From assembly GCA_009193035.1 (NCBI GenBank), contig SWDT01000025.1, positions 186,001-250,000 of the forward strand: a DNA stretch of 64,000 nt. Direction: 5' to 3'. Source of the stretch: Halicephalobus mephisto (lineage: Eukaryota > Nematoda > Chromadorea > Rhabditida > Panagrolaimidae). This document shows positions 1 through 12,038 of this stretch, piece by piece (position 1 is the first letter of the stretch; every line of letters starts with the position of its first letter). The notes beneath the pieces were generated by a model. The model searched no databases. It saw only the letters and a program-made list of their open reading frames with translations, and was not told the origin of the DNA. Both the position numbers and the translations under genes were made by a program.

Positions 1-179
1 TATTTTTTAAAATCAAAAAGATCAAAGGTTTTTTTAAATTTTGTCCGAAATTAAAGTTCGCTGTTTTAGACTCATGCCAAGCATCAGCTACTTAAGTTTT
101 GTTTGCAGAATTGAATCCGATACTTTTTTTTTATGAATTTTTTACTATTTTTAAAATCCATAATTCTGAAAAAAATAAG

Positions 180-430
180 ATCAAAAATTATTTTTTCACG
201 AAATCCTCCTGATGTGAATTTTTGAAATTTTTAGAATCTACAGTAATCTATTTTATTTTTTTGATTTCATAATTATTATTTTATAATTAATTACAATAAT
301 ATAAAAATGTTATTTTAATTTTTACAAAATTCTCCTGATGTGAATTTTTTAAATTTTTTGGAATCTACAGTAATCTATTTTATTTTTTTGATTTTATAAT
401 TATTATTTTATAATTAATTTTTCCGAATTA
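180..430. repeat. Two-copy tandem duplication (~126 bp)
   Basis: Two copies share a CTCCTGATGTGAATTTTT segment, then a TCTACAGTAATCTATTTTAT segment and an A+T tail; they begin near 200 and 326. There is no coding potential. This is part of a 3.3-kb gene-free stretch upstream of the GPCR gene. Confidence 0.7.
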
Positions 431-535
431 TATTTTCTTGAAGAAATCCATAATTTTCTGGATTAAGATATATATAACATTATTCGACTTAATTTAATAT
501 ACCCTTCTGTCCACATTTGAAGATTTGTTTTTTAA

Positions 536-1100
536 AAATATTACAAAATAATGACTTTAAAGTTATGCTGAATTCAGATGAAATCATTTACCGTGTCAAG
601 ACCGGAATTAATCGACTTTTATCTCACTACGAAAACTTATTTTTTTAGGTTTTTAATAATTTTAATAATTTTTTTAAATATATACTTTTAAAAAGTCTAA
701 ATTTATTTTTTTAAATATTACAAAATAATGACTTTAAAGTTATGCTGAATTCAGATGAAATCATTTATCGTGTCAAGACCGAAATTAATTAACTTTTATC
801 TCACCACGAAAACTTATTTTTTTTAGGTTTTTAAATAATTTTAATAATTTTTTTAAATATATACTTTTAAAAAGTCTAAATTTATTTTTTCAAATGTTAC
901 GAAATAATGACTTTAAAGTTATGCTGAATTCAGATGAAATCATTTACCGTGTCAAGACCGAAATTAATCGACTTTTGTCTCACCACGAAAACTTATTTTT
1001 TTAGGTTTTTAAATAATTTTAATAATTTTAATAGTTTTTTTAAATATATACTTTTAAAAAGTCTAAATTTATTTTTTCAAATGTTACGAAATAATGAATT
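536..1100. repeat. Three-copy tandem repeat, ~178 bp unit
   Basis: The phrase AATGACTTTAAAGTTATGCT recurs near 550, 727 and 906, each time followed by ATCATTTACCGTGTCAAGACC or a close variant, an ACGAAAACTTATTT segment and TTTTTTAGGTTTTT. A degenerate fourth start lies near 1085. The open frame at 934-1230 is only repeat sequence. Confidence 0.8.
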
Positions 1101-1354
1101 TGTGATAATCTACAAAAAATTTTCTGAAATGAGAAAACTGAATAAATATAGGAAATGTCAGGTATTGCACGTCGGCAAAAACGAAAACAAACCGTTTATT
1201 TTTTTTTTGAGTTTTATATTTCTATTTTAGGATTTTTATTTTTCATTAAATTGATTAATTTTTATTTCTTTACATAGTTAAGTTTACTTTTATTTTTTTT
1301 TGACACAAAATTGCATAAAAGTATAAAATTTCATGAATAAAAAAACGTGAACAA

Positions 1355-1660
1355 ATTCATTTTTCGAAATTTTTGATTGTTAATTTTCTGAATTTATTTT
1401 ATTAATTTCCATACTTTTAACTAGTTAAAAAATAATTAAATGAAATTATGAAAATTTTATATATGAAATATTAAAAAATCTGAGTTAATTTTTTTTGAAA
1501 TTTTTGATTGTTAATTTTCTGAATTTCCATACTTTTAACTAGTTAAAAAATAATTAAATGAAATTATGAAAATTTTATATATGAAATATTTTAAAATCTG
1601 AATTAATTTTTTTTCGAAATTTTTGATTGTTAATTTTCTGAATTTATTTTATTAATTTCT
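1355..1660. repeat. Three-copy tandem repeat, ~120-140 bp unit
   Basis: The segment TTTTTGATTGTTAATTTTCT recurs near 1368, 1501 and 1620, followed by AATTTCCATACTTTTAACTA and a run ending in TATATGAAATATT. It is A+T rich and non-coding. Between 1660 and 2215 I see only A/T-rich sequence with nothing recognisable. Confidence 0.7.
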
Positions 1661-2214
1661 ATATTTTTTATAATTAGGTGTACTTTTAAATTGTTAAAAT
1701 GAGATAATTAAATAAAAATATAAAAATTTTATATGAAATGTTTAAAAATCCAAATAGATTCAATTTTTTTCAAAATTTCTTTATTTAAATTTTTTTTTAA
1801 TTTTAAAATTTAGATTTTTTTAAATTTTCTAATTTTATTTTTTTTAATTTTAAAATTTAAATTTTTTTAAATTTTCTAATTTTAATTTCAAAATTTTTTT
1901 ATATTTTTAGGTTTCGTGACAAAAATAATTTTTAAAAACTTTTCTTCGGAAATTTATCCGATTGTTTGTTTTTTGTCCATCTGTTTATTTTTCTAATTCT
2001 TACAATTAGAAATAGATCAAGTTTTTATAAAAAAAGACACCTACACATTCCTTTCGTTTGATCCAATGAACTCAAGGATATGGATGAATGAAATCATCTA
2101 GTGATGTTACTAAAAATATTTTTAATTTTAAAACGAAAATTGATGATTTATTATTTAAATTAATTTTAATAAAATTTATCATTTTTATTATTTTTAAAAA
2201 TGTAACTAGTCTCA

Positions 2215-2850
2215 GAGAGAATTTTAATAAAAAATTAAATTTTATTATAAAAAATATTGAACTATTCCTGACACGAAAATTTTTCTTTTTTAATTTTTAC
2301 AATAAACTTTTAAAAAAATTAAATTTTATTATAAAAAATACTGAACTATTCCTGACACGAAAATTTTTCTGTTTTATTTTTACGATGAATTTTATTATAA
2401 AAAATATTGAACTATTCCTGACGCGAAAATTTCTTTTTTATTTTTACAATGAACCTTGATAAAAAATTAAATTTTATTATAAAAAATATTGAATCACTCC
2501 TGACATGAAAGTTTTTCTTTTTTATTTTCACAATGAACTTTTAAAAAAATTAAATTTTATTATAAAAAATACTGAACTATTCCTGACGCGAAAATTTCTT
2601 TTTTATTTTCACAATGAACTTTTAAAAAAATTAAATTTTATTATAAAAAATATTGAATCACTCCTGACACGAAAATTTTTCTTTTTTATTTTTACAATGA
2701 ATTTTAATAAAAAATTAAATTTTATTATAAAAAATACTGAACCATTCCTGACACGAAAGTTTTTCTTTTTTATTTTCACAATGAACTTTTAAAAAAATTA
2801 AATTTTATTATAAAAAATATTGAATCACTCCTGACGCGAAAATCCTTGTA
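2215..2850. repeat. Eight-copy tandem repeat, ~82 bp unit
   Basis: Copies carry TCCTGACACGAAAATTTTTC or close variants (ACGCG, CACTCC) near 2265, 2352, 2418, 2500, 2582, 2665, 2747 and 2832, joined by an AAATTTTATTATAAAAAATA linker. Open frames in this interval (2088-2792) simply translate the repeat. From 2850 to 3340 there is a short mixed segment and then a T-rich run before the next gene. Confidence 0.8.
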
Positions 2851-3382
2851 ATTTGCTGTCTGAAAATACATCTTTGCAGAAGTGATTATTTCTAATGTGG
2901 AATTCCTCCTGTAAACAAGCTGGGCACTTGAAAACTCCCTTTCTCGTGAAACTTTTAAAAAGTGTTTTTTCGTTCAAAAACAGTCATTTTTACTGTTTTT
3001 TTCACAAATATTTATCATTTTTTAAATTATTTTTTTTTATTTCAAAAATTTATATTTTTTTTATTAAAGAATTTTATATTTTTTTTAATCAAAAAATTTT
3101 AGCTTTTTTTATTTAAAATTTTTATTTTTTTTATTAAAGAAATTTTAGATTTTTTTATTTAAAAATTTTACTAATTTTTTTAAAATTTTAATTTTTTTGT
3201 TTTTTATTGAAAAATTTTACAAATTTTAATTTTTTTGTTTTTTATTGAAAAATTTGCGTTTTTTTTTATTTAAAAATTTCACAAATTTTTATTTTTTAAT
3301 TTTTTTGTTTTTTATTTAAAAATTTGCGTTTTTTATAAAATATTTGTTTTTTAACGATTATTTTACAGTAATGTTTTCAGAA

Positions 3383-6164
3383 ATGACGAATGTGTCGCTT
3401 CAGGAGCTGAAACGGCTCTGTGAGGCCGTGGCCAAGAATCCAGAATCCTACTCTAATCAGCTTCTGGAGCTCGGGAAAGACGACAATTTTCTGAACGAAA
3501 CTTGTTCTAATCTGTTTCCGCCGTCTCCAGAAGACGACATGTGGCCGATTTCCATCAGAATAATCATGACAGTGATCTTCGCCGGACTCAGTTTGATAGG
3601 AATAATCGGAAATATTTTGGTTTTTTTGGTAGTTTTGAAAGTTCCCGGAATGAGAACTCCGACAAACTACTATTTGGTTTCTCTGGCTTTGAGCGATTGT
3701 TTGTTTTTTCTTGCCACAGCCCCTACGGAACTTAATTATCTCCACAGTACTTCCACAAGTTACGTTTTTGGAAGTATCGGATGTGCTGTTTTTTCTTATG
3801 TACCGTATTTGGCCATCAATACCAGTTCTTTGTCAATAACGGCCTTCACAATAGAGAGGTTCATCGGCATCTGCTATCCCCTCCGGGCAAGGTAAAAATT
3901 TAAAAAAATAGGAATTTTTAATTTAAAAAAATTTTAGATTTAAAAAATTAGGAATTTTTAATTTTAAAAAAATTAGGAATTTTTAATTTAAAAAAAATTT
4001 TAGATTTGAAAATATTAGAAATTTTAGATTAAAAAAATTGGAAATTTTTAATTTTAAAAAAATTTTAGATTTAAAAAATTAGGAATTCTTGATTTTAAAA
4101 AAATTTTTAATTTAAAAAATTAGTAATTTTTAATTTAAAAAAAATTTTAGATATGAAAATATTAGAAATTTTAGATTTGAAAAATTGGAAATTTTTAATT
4201 AAAAAAAATTTTAGATTAAAAAATTAGGAATTTTTAATTTAAAAAAAACTAAAAATTTTAAAAAATTAGAAATTTTAAAAAAAATTAAGCTAAATTTTTT
4301 AAAATTATACAATTATGAAAAATTAGTTTCTTAAAATTTGGAATTTTTTAAATTTAAAATTGATTTTTTTTAATTTAAAATTAATTTTTTCTAAATTTTT
4401 TAATTTAAAATTAATTTTTTATTTAAAATTGATTTTTTCTAAATTTTTTAATTTAAAATTAATTTTTAAATTTAAAATTGATTTTTTTATTTTCAGATAT
4501 ATTTGTACAGTAAAACGGGCAAAATTAATAATTATTTGTATTTGGATTTTTTCTTTCGTCTACAATTCCCCGTGGCTCTATCTGGCGACCTTGATAGAGA
4601 CCGATGAAGGGGTCTCCTGCTCCTTCAAGCTGGAGAGGAATAACTGGTCCTACAAAGTCATCTACTTCGGGGATCTAGGGATGTTCTACGTGATCCCTAT
4701 GATCCTCAACATCATAATCTACGGCAGAATCACCTACACCCTCAGTCGGTCCACCATGAAGGGCAACAGTCCGAGCATGAAGCCTGTTCCAAGTAAGTTC
4801 AATTTTTATTTTTTTATTAAAAAATATTTTTATTTTACTTTTTTATTAAAAAATATTTTTATTTTATTAAGAATTTTTTTATTTTACTTTTTTATCAAAA
4901 AATATTTTTTATTTTATTTCTTTTATTAAAAAATATTTTTATTTTTTTTAAAATTTTTTTTAAAATTTTTATTCTCAGTTTTATTAAGAATTTTTTTATT
5001 TTTCTTTTATTAAAAAATATTTTTATTTTATTTTTTTATTTAAAAAATATTTTTAATTTTATTTTTTAAATGTTTTTTTTTTAAATTTCTTTAATTATAA
5101 ATAATTCAGAAGAGGAACCCCTTGATACTCATGTGACGTTTGCTGCTCCTTCGACGACTGCCCCCAGGGAATATTTCATCAACGGGGGCAAGAGGTCCTC
5201 GACGAAGGGCAAGATGCAAGTCATCAAGATGCTCCTCATCGTCGTCATCATTTTCGCCGTTTGTTGGCTACCGTATCGTGTAAGTTTTAAGAAAAATTTA
5301 AAATATTTAAAAAAAACTAAAGAAATTTAAAAATTTAAAATATTTAAAAAACTAAAAAATTTAAAAATTTAAAAATTTAAAAAAAACTAAAAAAATTTAA
5401 AAATTTAAAATATTTGAAAAACTAAAAAATTTAAAAATTTAAAATATTTAAAAAACTAAAAAATTTAAAAAAAAACTAAAAAATTTAAAAATTTAAAATA
5501 TTTAAAAATAAATAAAATTTTAAATTATTTAAATTTTTTTAATTTATAAAGCTTTTTAAATTTGTATAAAATTTTAAAAATTTTAAAAATTTTTCTAAAT
5601 TTTTTAAAATTTATTTAAATTTAAAATTTTTATATTTTTAGGCCATGGTGACTTGGAACTCCTTTGCCGAGTCCAAAATTGACAGTGATTTTTACATTTT
5701 ATTTGCAAAAACTTTAATTTTCGTCAATTGTGCCATCAACCCCATCCTCTACAACGTCATGTCCGCCAGATTCCGGAATGCTTTCAAAAAATTCTTCGGA
5801 AGCAAAAAAGGAGCATCATTATACAACAGTAAGAATTTTGTAAATTAAAATTTTAAAAATTTAATTTTTTTAAAATTTGATTTTTTTTAAATTTAATTTT
5901 TTTTAAATTTATTTTTTTTTAAATTTAATTTTTTTAAATTTTTTAAAATTCTTTAAAATTAATTTGTTTTTATTTTCTTTTAAATTAATTTATTTTATTT
6001 TTTTAATTTTTTCAAAATTTATTTTTTTTTTATTTTTTTTAAATTTATTTTATTTTTTAGGAAACAGTATGATGCACAGTGCTGTTTTGAAAGAATTCCG
6101 AAACGGCGACACAAAAATCCTAATTATATCAGACGACGAGCCAGCTGCCTCCAATAATTCTTAA
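3383..6164 (+). CDS. trhr-1: Thyrotropin-releasing-hormone receptor-like class A GPCR
   Basis: Neuropeptide G-protein-coupled receptor of the plasma membrane. Five exons (3383-3891, 4497-4792, 5110-5279, 5642-5828, 6061-6164) keep phase and give about 421 residues; human TRHR is about 400. TM1 has the GN pair; TM2-TM3 read MRTPTNYYLVSLALSD and then SITAFTIERF, with ERF in the place of DRY and a Cys at the start of TM3. A Cys in loop 2 (VSCSFKLERN) can pair with it. TM6 carries CWLPYR and TM7 NPILYN. The MRTPTNYYLVSLA and ITAFTIER blocks are close to vertebrate TRHR, so I call it trhr-1 of C. elegans type. The start is uncertain: ATG at 3371 or 3383, because AG acceptors end at 3368 and 3380, 12 bp apart. 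Introns are A/T simple sequence. Confidence 0.9.
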
Positions 6165-6344
6165 AGGACCGATATCCCTTGGTCGATATCCGAGATCAAG
6201 TTTACATTTTCCATTCAGGACCGAAAAATTTACAAAATCAATTTCACGGTCTTTAGTGGAAATTATTTAAACATGATTTTGAATATTAAGTGAAATCCAT
6301 CTTTTAAAAAGGCATACATCCATCGACGAATGTCCGAAATCATC

Positions 6345-6600
6345 TAGACACAATTCCAATCAAGACCAAAAAAAAGTTAAAAATTTTTTCTGTGATCTCG
6401 AGTGGAAAGATATATGAATGATTTTTAATTTACTTTCCAATCAAGACCATGAAAAAGTTAAAAAATTTTTCTGTGGTCTCGAGTGGAAAGACATGAATGA
6501 TTTTCGATTTATTTTCCAATCAAGACCAAAAAAGTTGAAAATTTTTTTTCGTGGTCCCGAGTGGAAAGATATATGAATGATTTTGGATATTGGTCACGTG
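6345..6600. repeat. Three-copy ~92 bp repeat with internal inverted arms
   Basis: Lies 180 bp past the GPCR stop, probably in its 3' region. Each copy has TCCAATCAAGACCA followed about 30 bp later by TGGTCTCGAGTGGAAAGA, so the two arms are roughly reverse complements and could fold into a hairpin. The rest of 6600-7578 holds a mixed-composition stretch (6595-6720) and then A/T-rich DNA including five short copies of an AATTTTTAAATAAAAATAAA unit near 7370-7520. Confidence 0.7.
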
Positions 6601-7578
6601 GCCTTCGTTCTTTAACCTTACTTTTGCCTTTGAACAAAATGGTCTCAATCCGGTGGGGATTTGCTCAAGCCATCGGGAGGATTACGAGTTTGTACAAATT
6701 TTGTCCAGTTATTTCACGTGTGAATTTTTAAATAAAAATAAAAAAGCAAATTTTATTTTTTAAAGTTGTCAAAAAATCAGAATTTCGAAGACGGATTAAA
6801 TTTTTTAATTTAAAGTACTTTGATTTGTTCGATAATTTTTGAAAATTCCAAAAACGATTAATTTCCAAAAAATTCGGTAAAATTACTGTAGAAAAATACT
6901 GTTAATTTAAATTTTGTAAATTGGATTTTTTCGAACTTTTTTAAACTTATTTAAATTTTTTTAAAATTAATAAATTTTTTTTTAAATTAATTAATTTTTT
7001 TAATTAATAAATTTTTATAATTTTTTAAAATTAATAAATTTCTAAATTTTTTTAAATTAATAAATTTTTTAAATTTAACTTTTTTTTAATTTAAAAAAAA
7101 TTTTTTGTTAAATATTTGTTATTTTTTAATTTATTTGATTTTTATCCAAAATTATGATTTAACAGGATAAAATTTATGATTATTGAAAAATGAAGAAATA
7201 TCTAGCATTACATATTGATCGTACTTTAATGACATGTAAATCGTTTTTTCGAAATTCCCGAATTTTTCTTTTTTCATTTTTGATCAGTCACGTTTCGAAT
7301 TTGTCAAAAATTGATTTTTTTCAATTTTATTTATTAAATTTTTAAATTTAAAAAAAAAATAAATTTAAAAATTTTCTTCGAATAAAAAAAATCAATTTTT
7401 AAATAAAAATAAAAAAAAATTAATTTTTAAATAAAAATAAAAAAAAAATTAATTTTTAAATAAAAATAAAAAAAAAATTAATTTTAAAATAAAAATAAAA
7501 AAATTTTTTAAATAAAAAATAAAAATTATTTTTTAATAAAGATATTTAAAATTTTTTTGTCTTATTTTATTCCTAAAA

Positions 7579-9072
7579 ATGCAAGAAGATCTCCTGGATG
7601 CGTTCCTCGTCTTCATCGTCATGATGATCGGCATCACCTCAGGCGGTATTCTCTACATCAGAGTAATTCTTTAATTATATTATAAAAATTTTAAAAACAA
7701 TTTTCGCTAAATTTCAATTTTTAAAAAATTTCGAAATTTTATTATTAAAAAATTAATTTTTTACAAAATAGTTTAAAAAAGAATTTTTTTTATTTTTTAA
7801 ATCAAAAATTTTTAATTTTTAAGAATTTTTTTTATTTTAAAATAAAAATTTTAGAATTTTTTTAATTTTTTTATTTTAAATTCAAAAATTTTTTCTTTCA
7901 AATTAGAAATTTAAAATTTTTTAATTAAAAAAGTTTGAAATTTTTATTTTTTATTTTAAAATTTTTATTTTTAATTGATTTAAAATTAAAATTTAATTTT
8001 TAAGCATTGGCTAAAAACAAAAGAAAAGAAAAATCCGATTTTGAGGGCGATTTTCTGTCTCAAAATCGAGGAAGAAGTGAAACTGCACATCGCCAGGTCC
8101 CCTACGGATTCCGACATTGAAAACGGCAGAAAGAAAACCATTCTTTCCCGTTTGGAAAATATTGCCGAAGAACTCAAATCTCCTTTTAAGTTTGTTATTT
8201 ACAAAAATATAAAAATTATTTTTAAAATTTTAATTTTTTAATTCAAAAATGTTCATTTTAAAATTTTTGAAACCATTCTAGTGGGTTCTGGAAGACCTTA
8301 GAAGTTTTCATGAAGTTTCACAAAATTCAGAAGTTTTTCAAAAATTCTAAAAATTTAAAATTCTAAAAAGTTTAAAAAATTTCTAAAATCTTAAGTCTTC
8401 AGAATCTCATGAAATTTTCGGAGACTTCAGAATTTCTTAAAAAATTCTGGAAAAATCCTAAAATCTAAAGATTCCACTAGATTCTAAAATTTTCCTAATT
8501 TTAGAAGTCTCCAGAATCTTCTATGAAGTTTTCAAACATTTCAGAAGTTCTTAAAGAATTTTAGAAACTTCTATAAGAACTGGAAAAATCCTAAAATTTA
8601 AAGATTCCACTGATTCTAAAATTTTCCTAATTTTAGAAGTCTCCAGAATCTTCGTTAAATTTTCGAACATTTCAAAAGTTCTTAAAATTCTGAAAAATCC
8701 TAAAATTTAAAAATTCCACTGGATTCTGAAATCTTCCAAAAACGTCTCCAGAATCTTCGTTAAATTTTTGAACATTTCAGAAAATTCTACAAAACTCCAA
8801 CTTTATTGTTCAAAATTCCAGATAATTTAAATTTAATCCGTTTCCAAAAATTACCATTTAATCCTAATTTCCATTTCAGATCACCCGTTACCCCAACCAC
8901 GACCATTTTCCCAGAACTAGACTCAACCCCCGATCGCTGGGCTTACTACCCCAACTCTACCAGAACTATCGCCTTCGTTCAAGACCAAAAACGCCTTGTC
9001 GTTCATCCCACTTTCAGCTCCCCCATTCGTTCTGCAGAAATTACCGAAAAAAAAAGAAGATACTCTACTTGA
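7579..9072 (+). CDS. Small single-pass membrane protein, unknown function
   Basis: I do not recognise this protein. Three exons (7579-7662, 8005-8189, 8880-9072) join in phase to about 153 residues. Exon 1 starts MQEDLLDAFLVFIVMMIGIT, a hydrophobic segment that would be a membrane anchor with a very short N-terminal side. A basic juxtamembrane stretch follows (HWLKTKEKNPILR), then charged helix-like sequence (KIEEEVKLHIARSPTDSD) and a Pro/Thr-rich tail with a basic end (EKKRRYST). The 690-bp second intron is made of short repeats resembling AATCTTCTAGAAT. The stop is 70 bp from the convergent PSAT stop. Splice sites are GT-AG. The coding sequence has higher GC than its surroundings, which supports a real gene. 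Confidence 0.6.
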
Positions 9073-9142
9073 AAGTTTTATCCTTAGTTTAAAAATTCCT
9101 CTTGCTCACATTGTGCAACATTACAAATATCCGCATTCACAT

Positions 9143-10434
9143 TCAATGAACGCCATTACTAATCCCATTAGTTACCGTAACCCCAGATTCATGTTTTTCT
9201 TGGAATTCTTTCATAAAATCAGCCAAAATTTCTACTTCTTTCAAATTGACAGAATTGTAGATAGAAGCTCTGATTCCTCCCACAGAACGATGACCCTTCA
9301 GAGATATCATCCCTCTTTCAACTGCTTTCTTGAGAAATTCAACTTCAAGAATTTCATTACCTTGATCAATTCTGAAGGGGACGTTCATTTTCGATCTATA
9401 CTGTTTCTCAACAGGATTAGAATAGAATCCACCGGAATTATCTATAATCCCATACAGAAGATCAGATTTGCGCTATAATTTCGAAAACAATTAAAACCCA
9501 ATCAATACTACAAAACTTACTTGATTCATTTCATTTATCCCATCGACTCCTCCATTATCTCTAATCCACTCAAGGACCAGTTTCGTCAAATAAACACTAT
9601 AAGTCGTAGGAGTGTTGTAGACAGAATTATTCTTATGCATTTCTCTATAACTAAAGACACCTGGAGTAAATGGATGTTCATGTCCAATTAAATCAGAACG
9701 AACAATCGCAACCGCCAATCCAGCAGCTCCGAGGTTCTTTTGAGTTCCTCCAAAGACAATCCCATGATCCGCAAAGTCGAATCGTCTACTCAAAAAGTTA
9801 GAACTTATATCAGCAACAAGAGGAACTCCAGGAAGAGTCGATGGGGCTCTCGGATACTCTATTCCATGGACAGTTTCATTGTCACAATAATAAAGATAAG
9901 CCGCTTCTGGGTTTCTTTCCCATGTAGAATCATCCGGAGGTCCTGTGAAGGGTTTCTTAACATCAAAAACTTTCTTCACATTCAAGTATTTTGATCCTTC
10001 TTCAGCTGCTTTACTCGACCAAGCTCCTGTAACCGCGTAATCCGCCGTTGGAGAATCTGTATTTTTCGATAAAGCTCTCAAATTCAACGGAACAGCAGCA
10101 AACTGTCCAGTTCCGCCTCCTTGAAAAAAGAGAACTTCAAATTCGTTCGGAATCGACCTAAAAAACAATTTATTTCATTTGAAATTCACGTGTATCATTA
10201 TTGATAAAAAAATTAAAAAATTTCTATAAAAAAATGAAAAAAAACTACTTACATTTCTTCCATTAAAAGTTTCTTTGCAGAATTCAAAAGATTAGTAAAA
10301 TCTCCAGAACGATGACTCATTTCAAGAACACTGATTCCTATACCATTGTAATTCAGGAATTCTTGTTGGGCTTTTTCCATCACAGCCTCAGGAATCTTGG
10401 CTGGACCTGCTCCAAAGTTAATTTTTTTCGTCAT
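9143..10434 (-). CDS. PSAT1: Phosphoserine aminotransferase
   Basis: PLP enzyme of serine synthesis: converts 3-phosphohydroxypyruvate plus glutamate to phosphoserine plus 2-oxoglutarate in the cytosol. Three exons (10434-10253, 10157-9521, 9472-9143) give about 382 residues; the human enzyme has 370. Visible marks are the N-terminal [30 protein letters not shown], the PLP-lysine region [11 protein letters not shown], a phosphate-binding C-terminal part with FRI after NVP, and [14 protein letters not shown]. No catalytic residue seems missing. The last exon is about ten residues longer than usual, ending in a Val/Thr/Asn tail. The gene is divergent from the 12039 gene across 1.6 kb and convergent with the small membrane gene. 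Confidence 0.95.
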
Positions 10435-12035
10435 TGTAATTTTCTAAAATCAAAAAATTAAAACATTCATATATGACACCAAAATCCATCCACGATAACG
10501 TTCATTAAAATCAGACTGTAAATCTTTGATAAAACAGATAAGACTGACCCAGATGAAACTTAAAAAGAGGGGCGGTTCACTGTCCAAATCGGAATTTTCT
10601 CAAAGGAGAAAGTTTTGCAGAGATCAAGTGATCGACGGACTCGTATGTACCCCATATGCACCATTGAATAGGATAAAATCTTGATAAGAATCAATCAACT
10701 GACCATAATTATGTCCTTGCGAAGAGATCGAACAACATCAGTTCTGATGAAAGATGATTAAAAAAATGAAAAAAGTCACGTCAAACAATTTGAATTATTA
10801 CATAAAAAATCAAAATGAAGAATTTCAAACTTTAGGGAACAATAAAAAGTAAAACATAACTATCTTGAAGATGAATTAGCTTGGAAGTTTTAAAATTAAA
10901 AAATAATTAAAAACATCACAATGATGAAATAGCAATTAGACTTCAGAATTTGGAAATAACGTGACAATAGTGAAAATAAAATAATGGATGACTTTAGAAT
11001 CTGTGGAATGATGGAAAATATCACGTAGACAGATTGAAAAAAAGTAACACGAAAAATTCGGAATATAAAAAATGATAAAAATAAAACAGGACAAAAAATC
11101 CGAAAATAATAAAGAAACACTTCAGAATTTAAGAAATAAACAAGTAAAACAATAATCCATATGAAATTGAAATAGAAAACATCGGAATTTAGGATATTAC
11201 AAAAAATTAAAAACAATAATAAAGATAAAATATCTTCAAGATTCTAAAATTCAGAAAATAATGAAAAATATTAAAATAATAAAGATCAAATGACACAGGA
11301 CCTTCAGAATTTAAAAACGTGACAACTTTAAAAATAGATTCAAAACAAAAGAGTTCAGAATTTAGCGAACGATAAAAAACAGAATGTGACGAAAATGGAA
11401 CTTGATCAAAAACAAGGATCTCAGAGCTTAGAGAAGGATTGAAAAACACTATAACAATGATGATTAAACGACAACAAAAGGATTTAGGATTTTAAAAATG
11501 ATAGAAAATTATGTGGAAATATGAAATTCAACAACGGAATTTAACAATGTGAACAATAACGAAAAAATCAAACACAAATAAAAAGTAAAAATTTATAAAG
11601 TAATCCAAACTTAAAAGTAATATATGACAGTAATGATATTAAAGTAATAACAAAATTTAACGATGTGGGTAATAACGAAAAAATTAAACACAAATAAAAA
11701 TTAAAAAAGTGAAAATTTAGAAAAAAAAGTTTAAAAATAAAATCTTGAAATTTCGTAAATGACAAAAAACAGATCTACATTAAGAAATCGCAAAAATATC
11801 AAAAATTGTTATTGAAAAAAGAATAAAAACAAAAATAAAAAACAAAACCTAAAAAAACACAGCTCCAGAATTCACTACCGTTTCCTTGAGATTTCTCTCC
11901 CTGAAGGAAACGGGTCTCGTCGCGAATGTTTCGGCGTGTATTTTTGTCTTTCGATTTCTCCCGCGCCCGGGACGATTTACATTTGATTTTTAGTTTAAAA
12001 TTTTTGTATTTTTTATATAATTTCGCACTAATTTC
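10435..12035. other. Intergenic region between divergent genes
   Basis: The first 300 bp upstream of PSAT are of mixed composition and may hold its promoter. From about 10860 to 11780 the DNA is a degenerate array whose units contain CAGAATTT and GACAA/AATGA phrases roughly every 50-60 bp. Open frames on the minus strand here (10896-11765) are Phe/Leu/Ile-rich repeat translations, not genes. At 11879-11912 there is a perfect inverted repeat and then a GC-richer stretch to about 11970, a likely promoter for the next gene. Confidence 0.55.
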
Positions 12036-12038
12036 AGA

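Noticed and set aside
2088..2792. Open frames of 123 and 95 codons.
   Set aside because: They translate the 82-bp tandem repeat (LNFIIKN-type units) with no other support.
2215..2850. Regular direct repeats, considered as a CRISPR array.
   Set aside because: Units are 82 bp of continuous repeat with no unique spacers, and the genome is eukaryotic.
10896..11765. Minus-strand Phe/Leu/Ile open frames.
   Set aside because: A/T repeat translation; no splice or family support.
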